Made by a program: the position numbers and the translations under genes. A DNA stretch of 64,000 nucleotides from Tetramitus jugosus (lineage: Eukaryota > Heterolobosea > Eutetramitea > Acrasida > Vahlkampfiidae). Below are positions 58,319 through 64,000 of the stretch, in pieces. The notes beneath the pieces are model-generated. The model saw nothing but the letters and a program-made list of their open reading frames with translations. It made no database searches and was not told where the DNA came from. Every line of letters starts with the position of its first letter. The stretch's first letter is position 1. The stretch is taken from contig OW569381.1 of the NCBI GenBank assembly GCA_937625935.1, positions 62,001 to 126,000 on the forward strand, given 5' to 3'.

Positions 58319-59778
58319 ATGTCACTTCATTCTTTTCTCGCACCCGTGAATAAACTCGAGAGTGAACTCAATGGAGAGAAACTTCATAAATATAGAGAAG
58401 ACTCTGGTCAAGCTTATCATGAAAATCTATGGAACTTTACTCCTTGCGTTGAAAATTTAGAATTAAGGAAAACTAATTCCACGCAACATCTTTTTGGTCT
58501 CTCCGCTCGAACAGACCAAAAAGAACTGTTTTTGCTCGAGAGCGACATTTCTTCACAACAAACAAAACCAAACAAACATCACCGATCGATCATGAAAGTA
58601 CAAAATTTAAGACATCACTTTACTCAACTAGGAAAGATCCACAAGTTACCCAACTCTGGAGGTCGCACAACAGGATGGGAGTACGAATGGGAAGAGTGCA
58701 GAAAGTCCGACTATGCACATAAAACTCCGGATTTTGCAACATCAATGAACAATATGCATCTGAACCGATACTCTGATATTTTAGCAAGTAGGTTGTTGTT
58801 TGATTTGTGTGCACATTATGCATAATTGTCCGCGATAGTTGTGATTGTATCCAAACTAACATTGATTTTTCCATTTTGGCGCCAAAATTTTTTTTGTATT
58901 TTACTGTGAAAGATGAACATTCACGCATCAAGCTCCTGGACTACAAGGAACCAAGAAACGACTACATCAATGCCAACTACATACCAAGCTCCATGTTTCC
59001 TCACACTCACACCAATTACATTGCCACTCAAGGACCCAAGGACTCTACCATCGCTGATTTTTGGTACATGATTTTGCAGCAAAATGCCGCTCTCATTGTC
59101 ATGCTGTGCAATGAACTAGAGTGTGGCAGGCCAAAATGTGCTCAATATTGGCCAAAGTTATCTGAGAGCTACCAATTTGAGAACAATCATGTGACTCTGG
59201 GTGGAAAGCTTACTGTGACGACCATCAAGGATGAATTCGTGCCAAACTGCAACGAAAAAATTATTCATCGTCAGATACAACTCTCTACGAGCTCTACCAA
59301 CTCTACCACGAGTGATGATGAGACAACAACAAGAACTACAATTGTGGATCAATTACAGTATGTAGAGTGGCCAGATCACGGCGTTCCTGATCAAACCAAG
59401 AACTTTAGGCTGTTGTGTGAACAGTGTGACGATTTGAGAACATTAAAAACAAAAGATGCACCTGTCGTGGTGCACTGTAGTGCTGGTATTGGAAGAACAG
59501 GCACATTTATGACAGTGTGCATCTTGACGGAACAAATGAGACATCATTTGGCTGTGAAGAATGGTAGTAGTGATGGAGCAGAGAATGGTGATGATGTGGA
59601 TCAACCATTTGTGTTTGAAATTAAGGAAACAGTGATGAAGCTCAAGAGCTTGCGAAGAGGCATGGTGCAGACCATGGGTCAATATCAGTATGCTTATGAG
59701 GCAATTCTGGAAGAGGCAGAGAGTTTAGGATTTAACTTTAGTACGATGCGAAAGAATCAATCGTGTTCACTCATGTAA
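58319..59778 (+). CDS. Classical protein tyrosine phosphatase, two exons
   Basis: Removes phosphate from phosphotyrosine. Exon 1 is 58319-58787, exon 2 is 58913-59778; the 125-bp intron (gtaggt..gtgaaag) is in phase 1 and joins NRYSDILA to N-EHSRIKLLD, the classical KNRY..HxRVKL block. 444 residues from the first ATG; the frame extends upstream without ATG, so a further 5' exon is possible. Motifs in order: NDYINANYI, ATQGP, TIADFWYMI, WPDHGVPD (D311 general acid), HCSAGIGRTG (C345 nucleophile, R351), and GMVQTMGQYQYAYEAI (Q loop). All catalytic residues are present. The N-terminal 130 residues are not recognisable; the C-terminus ends NQSCSLM, a possible prenylation (CaaX-like CSLM) site. 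Confidence 0.9.
58788..58912 (+). other. Intron of the phosphatase gene
   Basis: 125-bp GT-AG intron, phase 1. It contains TTGGCGCCAA at 58876-58885, followed by a T-rich tract before the acceptor. Confidence 0.88.
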
Positions 59779-59825
59779 ATCTAGATTATTTGTTGTCAAC
59801 AGACAAGATGGTGTCGTTTATTTGC

Positions 59826-62354
59826 TTATTCGTAACGGAAATCCAGTTCGTTTTCTTCCTCAATGAAACAGTGCTCATTGTCGAGGAACAAATTGAGAAA
59901 TGCCTGTTCGTCTTGATGAATGACTTCAACGTTGTTGAGAAATGATAGAGTCGGAGTGACGGGCACAAGCTCATCCAGTTTCGACATGTATTCATTATGA
60001 TCTTTCACTTGTTGCTTGATTTGGATGGACAATTTCTTAATATCTTCAACATGAATCTTTGCCTCAATACCATCCATAATCAAGCAATAAGTCTTTAAAC
60101 ACGATAAGCATTCTGATAATTCCCTCTTGTTTCTTGATCGACTCTTGCACAATCGAGCAGATTGTTCAATATGGATGCGACATGTAAACCTGAAAATGGT
60201 CAAGATACGAGCTCCGGCCGTAATACCAATTCCAACGTTCCTGCTCATAAAAGAATTGACAATGTTTGCTGATTCGAGCTGTAATTGCCACACGCTATCA
60301 CACACTTCTTGGTCCTTGCATATCTCAGCTCTATAAGCAGCAATCTCCAGCGCAAAAATCTCGTATGAAAATGTGAAAAACTGCCAACCCTTGGCTAATC
60401 CAGTTCCATGATTTCTGCCTCTCATCTCGCGACACTCGCTCAAAAAATCATTCAATTGGTCTATGTCCGGTGGCCCCACATCTAACATATTTCTCTGCAC
60501 AATTTTCTTCATTTTCTTCAATCGCTTGATCGTGTCTTGCGTATGAGGCACGTGCTTGCACGTCCGTATCGACAATTTTATATATTTTCGCAATGATTTC
60601 TGATTGTATAATCGGCCATCGCGCGGCGCAAAATTCAACCACATGAACGACTTGAGTCCAGAATGAACAACATGCAATTGACTAACGAAATACTGTCTCT
60701 GTTCTTTGCCTCTCTCAGACTCATCCGAAAATGCTGTTTTGGCATGCATCTTCAAATACACCTTGACACAATTCATGAACAATCGTGCCTCACTCAATCC
60801 CTCATCCGTCACACCAAACGACAACAAAAACACAACTAATAGCTGTGATGCATACGCCAATTTCAAATGAGATGAAACGCGAGAAAAAACTCGTTCATCC
60901 AACAATGTTTCTCTTGCCTGAGAGAGCATAAATTTCGACACTTGAATCAAACACTGTTTTGGCAGTTTACAAAAGAGCCCAAACCACTGCTCAAAATCCT
61001 CGGTTGTATTCTCCGCTTTTTCTTCTTCTTCTCCACCATCGTCGTCGGAGTCTGTATTTTCTCCGAATCGTAAAATTTGTCGGATGTCTTGTAATTTTTG
61101 CGACATGATTTCAATGACTTGTTTTTGACGATTGGAGTCAAAGTAGGGCAATTGTTCGAGACTTGGCATATTGAACAGTGCCAATCCAGTGACTGAGAAC
61201 CACAATGCACGATTCGCCATTTGTTCTACCCACGCTTCATCATCTTTCTTGTCTTGTGCTTCTGCTTCTTCACTATTGTTCTTTTTTTGTTCCTTTAATC
61301 GAGTTGCAAAATGATGATTGAGCAATTTTGCAATGAGCATTTGTTCGAATTGTGAAGTTTCATCATCATCATCATCATTCTGACTATTACTACTATTACT
61401 ACTATTGTCACTATTGCTACTATTATCACTATTGTTATTACCGGTGTTGTGATTAGTAACAGATGGCAATTCTTCTTCTTCTTGTTGTTGTTGTTGTTGT
61501 TGTGGTTGTGGTGGTGGTGGTTGTTGTTTAGGTGGTGGATACATGTAAAAACAGGCATCAATCATGTGACGAATCATTTCACTCGTTGATTGTTCCTTTT
61601 CACTGTTCAACAATGTATTTTCAACATTTTCATTCCTTGTATTACCTATAGTTGCTGTTGTTTCTGTAGTTGCAGTTGTTGCTGCTGAAGTTGTTGTCAG
61701 AGTTGGTTGATGATATTGATGATTGATTTTGGCATGTTTCAATGGTCGGTCAAAAGTGTTGTTATCAGTGGGAGATGGTGGAACATGTAACGATGATGGT
61801 TGAGGAGCATTGTTGATCAACAATTCCGTAGTCGAACTTTGATTGTTATTTTCAGTGAAAGCATGCGGACGTTTTTTCGGTGTCGGATAATGACATTTAA
61901 TTCCCCGATCGAGACAGGAAGTGCAAGAAGGGAGTAACCGAGAGCATTTTTTGTGATCTTCTCTGCATTGTGCACATGATATAGTTGAAGTTTTCATTAC
62001 TTGTTGTTGTTGTTGTTCAAAAGCTGATGATGATGATGATGTAGAAGATGATACTGTCATGTTTCGATAAAATTGTTGAGTTTGTTGTTGCAAAAGCTCG
62101 AATTGTTGTCGAAGGAATTGTTGTTGAAGAAGGAGTTGTTGTTGTTGTTTGAGCAGTGCTTCTTGTTGTTGCTCCCAACTTTGTTCATGTGCTTGCATGG
62201 GATGATTGTTTTGTTGTTGTTCGTGTGGTTGAGTTGAAGGAGGTGGAACAGAATACATTGGAGGGAACATGTTGTTGTTGGTGAGGATATTCTTTTTGAT
62301 TGGTTTTTCAATGTAAGTTTGGCCACCAAGAACTTTTGAAGAATTGTTGCGCAT
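59826..62354 (-). CDS. Zn2Cys6 (fungal-type) transcription factor
   Basis: 842 residues from the ATG at 62354. A Q/N-rich N-terminus with long glutamine runs precedes a binuclear zinc cluster at 127-154 with spacing C-x2-C-x6-C-x6-C-x2-C-x6-C and a following basic linker (PTPKKRPH), as in Gal4-type DNA-binding domains. Residues about 155-380 are T/N/Q/S-rich with D/E blocks. From about 380 onward a helical region (FSVTGLALFNMPSLEQLPYF; SQLLVVFLLSFGVTD) resembles the middle regulatory region of such factors. Zn2Cys6 factors bind CGG-type half sites. They abound in fungi and are known sporadically in amoebae. Regulated genes are unknown. Confidence 0.85.
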   Translation of the reverse strand: MRNNSSKVLGGQTYIEKPIKKNILTNNNMFPPMYSVPPPSTQPHEQQQNNHPMQAHEQSWEQQQEALLKQQQQLLLQQQFLRQQFELLQQQTQQFYRNMTVSSSTSSSSSAFEQQQQQVMKTSTISCAQCREDHKKCSRLLPSCTSCLDRGIKCHYPTPKKRPHAFTENNNQSSTTELLINNAPQPSSLHVPPSPTDNNTFDRPLKHAKINHQYHQPTLTTTSAATTATTETTATIGNTRNENVENTLLNSEKEQSTSEMIRHMIDACFYMYPPPKQQPPPPQPQQQQQQQEEEELPSVTNHNTGNNNSDNSSNSDNSSNSSNSQNDDDDDETSQFEQMLIAKLLNHHFATRLKEQKKNNSEEAEAQDKKDDEAWVEQMANRALWFSVTGLALFNMPSLEQLPYFDSNRQKQVIEIMSQKLQDIRQILRFGENTDSDDDGGEEEEKAENTTEDFEQWFGLFCKLPKQCLIQVSKFMLSQARETLLDERVFSRVSSHLKLAYASQLLVVFLLSFGVTDEGLSEARLFMNCVKVYLKMHAKTAFSDESERGKEQRQYFVSQLHVVHSGLKSFMWLNFAPRDGRLYNQKSLRKYIKLSIRTCKHVPHTQDTIKRLKKMKKIVQRNMLDVGPPDIDQLNDFLSECREMRGRNHGTGLAKGWQFFTFSYEIFALEIAAYRAEICKDQEVCDSVWQLQLESANIVNSFMSRNVGIGITAGARILTIFRFTCRIHIEQSARLCKSRSRNKRELSECLSCLKTYCLIMDGIEAKIHVEDIKKLSIQIKQQVKDHNEYMSKLDELVPVTPTLSFLNNVEVIHQDEQAFLNLFLDNEHCFIEEENELDFRYE

Positions 62355-62394
62355 GACAGGGTCAAATCGAATCAATTGTTTGGTTTACGCATTG

Positions 62395-64000
62395 TTAGTG
62401 CGTGCAGTGAACCAAGCACTTTTTGTTGAAATCGTACAGCCTGGAGTAATAGAAATGTTTGTCACCAGATCCAGCAGATGCTTGGGATGATGTGTTATCT
62501 TCACCAAACTTCCATTGAAGGTAGTCATCGTAGGTCATCACGTGCACCTTCTCAACAATGTTCCTCACATCAATACGCTCTAATTCGTTCGTTGAATAGA
62601 GTTCATCTTCCCCGAATGGCTCTTGAGCCTGACGGTTAGACAAAATAATATCCCTTGACTGTGGATGCAGGAACTGTTTGACTTCAATCAAGCACTCACC
62701 CTTGTCTTCGATCACAGAATGGATCTGACCAATGAATTCACCTTTTGTTCCCGGTTTCCGATACAAGACGCCTTCTTTCACTTCGTAGTTCACGCTACTT
62801 ATCGTAACAGATGAATAGTATTCCAAACCATTGGATGTTGATTTACCTAACGAACCAAACAACAACCACGGTTTTCGGGCACTTCGTTTGTTCTCATTTT
62901 TTGTTGTTCCTGTTGTTGTGCGGCTCAGAGCTGATTGAGCAGTTGATTCGGATGAAGTGCTTGCTTGTTGTGCGACATACTCTTCACCATCAGATTCAGA
63001 TACAGTTGATTGCTGAGAGTCTGCCTGAGCCAACTCGGTTGCAAACTTCAAATCAGCTTCCAGTTGCTCCTGCTCTCTTCTCCGTCGATCTTCAATGAAA
63101 GCATCATGGGAGTTGATGACACGGGCGGGCAATGATGGATTTGTCAATAGAAAACCCAGTCGATTGGTATCAATCAACGGTGTATCATCACGTGCAACGA
63201 GCTCATTGATTGCATCCTCAGACATGTGCCGCATCAGAAACGCACGTTGCTTTCTAATCTTTTTCTGCAATTGTTCATTTGATCGCTTTAAAATTTTCAA
63301 ATCCTGTTGCAACGATCTCCCATTCTGAACAATAGAATTCTTCCAGAATGAGAACAGAAATGATTGATACTGAGAACGGAGAAATATAGATTGAAGGCCA
63401 GTTTCGTTTGACGCATAAGGAGTCAATTCGTTCGGGCTATGGTTACATTGATGGCGACTATACTTTTTGTTCAAATTGATAAATGTTTCACAATTTTCCA
63501 AGAATGCAGTATGGAGTGTGTTTTGCATCTCGACACGAATCTCTGGCGTAATCAATGGCTGATGATTCACAGTGCACATGACACTAATCGCTTCCAATGA
63601 TTGTCGATCGCCATTGTCATTCACTCCGGCAGCACAAGTAGCACCTTGATCCATCACATTGCTACCTGTTTGCCGCGTTCGAAAACAGTTAAAATAAAAC
63701 GAATGCTTATCACTACTGTTACTACTCGTACTCTCATCATAATACGCCGAACAAATAATTCCAAGTGCATACGGTGCTTGCATTTGCATTTCATGTTGCA
63801 TATTCAAGTCTTTCACACTGGGGAATGGAGGTATGCGCGGATGAGAGTGATACCATCCCACAAAAATCAATCCCTTTTCTGAAAAATTGTTCTGAGCCTT
63901 GACAACTTCGTTTCCGTCACACTCTACACCATCAATAGCCATATTGTTCACATCTCTCACACTGGCACAATAATGTTTAATGTGAACAATGTTGTGTTCA
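62395..64000 (-). CDS. JAMM/MPN+ isopeptidase fused to a BAH domain, 5' end missing
   Basis: The frame is open to the right edge (about 534 codons visible), so the N-terminus lies outside. GWYHSHPRIPPFPSVKD carries the JAMM zinc ligands in H-x-H-x7-S-x2-D form, closest to MPND/MYSM1-type histone H2A deubiquitinases. The glutamate upstream should be in the missing part. A helical middle (about 180-350, with coiled coil around RRREQEQLEADLKFA) and an S/T/Q-rich linker follow. The last 130 residues read GEFIGQIHSVIEDKGECLIEV, ELYSTNELERIDVRNIVEKVHV and FYYSRLYDFNKKCL, the pattern of a BAH domain, which binds nucleosomes or modified histone tails. Together they suggest a chromatin deubiquitinase. 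Confidence 0.8.
   Translation of the reverse strand, partial: EHNIVHIKHYCASVRDVNNMAIDGVECDGNEVVKAQNNFSEKGLIFVGWYHSHPRIPPFPSVKDLNMQHEMQMQAPYALGIICSAYYDESTSSNSSDKHSFYFNCFRTRQTGSNVMDQGATCAAGVNDNGDRQSLEAISVMCTVNHQPLITPEIRVEMQNTLHTAFLENCETFINLNKKYSRHQCNHSPNELTPYASNETGLQSIFLRSQYQSFLFSFWKNSIVQNGRSLQQDLKILKRSNEQLQKKIRKQRAFLMRHMSEDAINELVARDDTPLIDTNRLGFLLTNPSLPARVINSHDAFIEDRRRREQEQLEADLKFATELAQADSQQSTVSESDGEEYVAQQASTSSESTAQSALSRTTTGTTKNENKRSARKPWLLFGSLGKSTSNGLEYYSSVTISSVNYEVKEGVLYRKPGTKGEFIGQIHSVIEDKGECLIEVKQFLHPQSRDIILSNRQAQEPFGEDELYSTNELERIDVRNIVEKVHVMTYDDYLQWKFGEDNTSSQASAGSGDKHFYYSRLYDFNKKCLVHCTH

Noticed and set aside
61295-61561. Alternate frame with poly-H/N/I runs in the Zn2Cys6 gene
   Set aside because: Produced by trinucleotide repeats read out of frame.

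Overview
The window looks like a compact protist nuclear genome, most likely a heterolobosean amoeboflagellate of the Naegleria type. This is inference from gene content; no rRNA or other marker is present to settle it. The supports are: eukaryotic genes on both strands with intergenic gaps of often under 200 bp; few, short GT-AG introns (61-141 bp); asparagine-, glutamine- and histidine-rich proteins; an axonemal dynein assembly factor; mitochondrial proteins with N-terminal presequences; and intron-free tRNA genes.

Positions 1-48,500 hold ordinary host genes: a truncated K/R-rich protein, tRNase Z, a small orphan, an NPSN-type SNARE, exportin-4, DNAAF5/HEATR2, an LMBRD2-type membrane protein, a membrane F-box protein, a nodulin-like MFS transporter, an FkbM methyltransferase, a GH20 beta-hexosaminidase, a GPI-type beta-propeller surface protein, a HI0933-type flavoprotein, tRNA-Ser, a signal-peptide/TM/F-box-like protein, tRNA-Arg, an F-box/ankyrin locus broken into two ORFs, an acidic orphan, a RING-less Rad5-family SNF2 ATPase, SDHAF2, BCS1, a TPR protein, a discoidin-like protein, an EF-hand mitochondrial carrier, a large TPR protein and an F-box/RING-CH-like/TM protein. 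Eight spliced introns are inferred from the sequence, six of them in host genes or well supported. Several carry CTAAC/CTAAT shortly before the acceptor.

Positions 48,600-56,950 are the unusual part: a nest of non-LTR (LINE-type) retroelements between three tRNA genes (Asn, Asp, Tyr). Five related ORF1 copies are recognisable, one intact and one intact except for a single frameshift. They encode two RRM-like segments, a coiled coil and an acidic/basic tail. A decayed reverse transcriptase and a 5'-truncated ORF2 terminus with a perfect 18-bp target duplication are also present. The ORF1-only copies and the ORF2 copy share a 3' tail (AATAAA..TGAGCAA..hairpin..GTTGTAT-A(n)). Each cluster starts about 30-55 bp upstream of a tRNA gene and points away from it, as tRNA-targeted retroelements do. 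One 3' tail is split by a 1.6-kb TIR element with subterminal GGTCA repeats and an intron-containing, decayed gene.

Positions 57,060-64,000 return to host genes: a receptor-like protein tyrosine phosphatase catalytic domain protein with one intron, a Zn2Cys6 transcription factor, and a JAMM/MPN+ isopeptidase fused to a BAH domain, truncated by the right edge.
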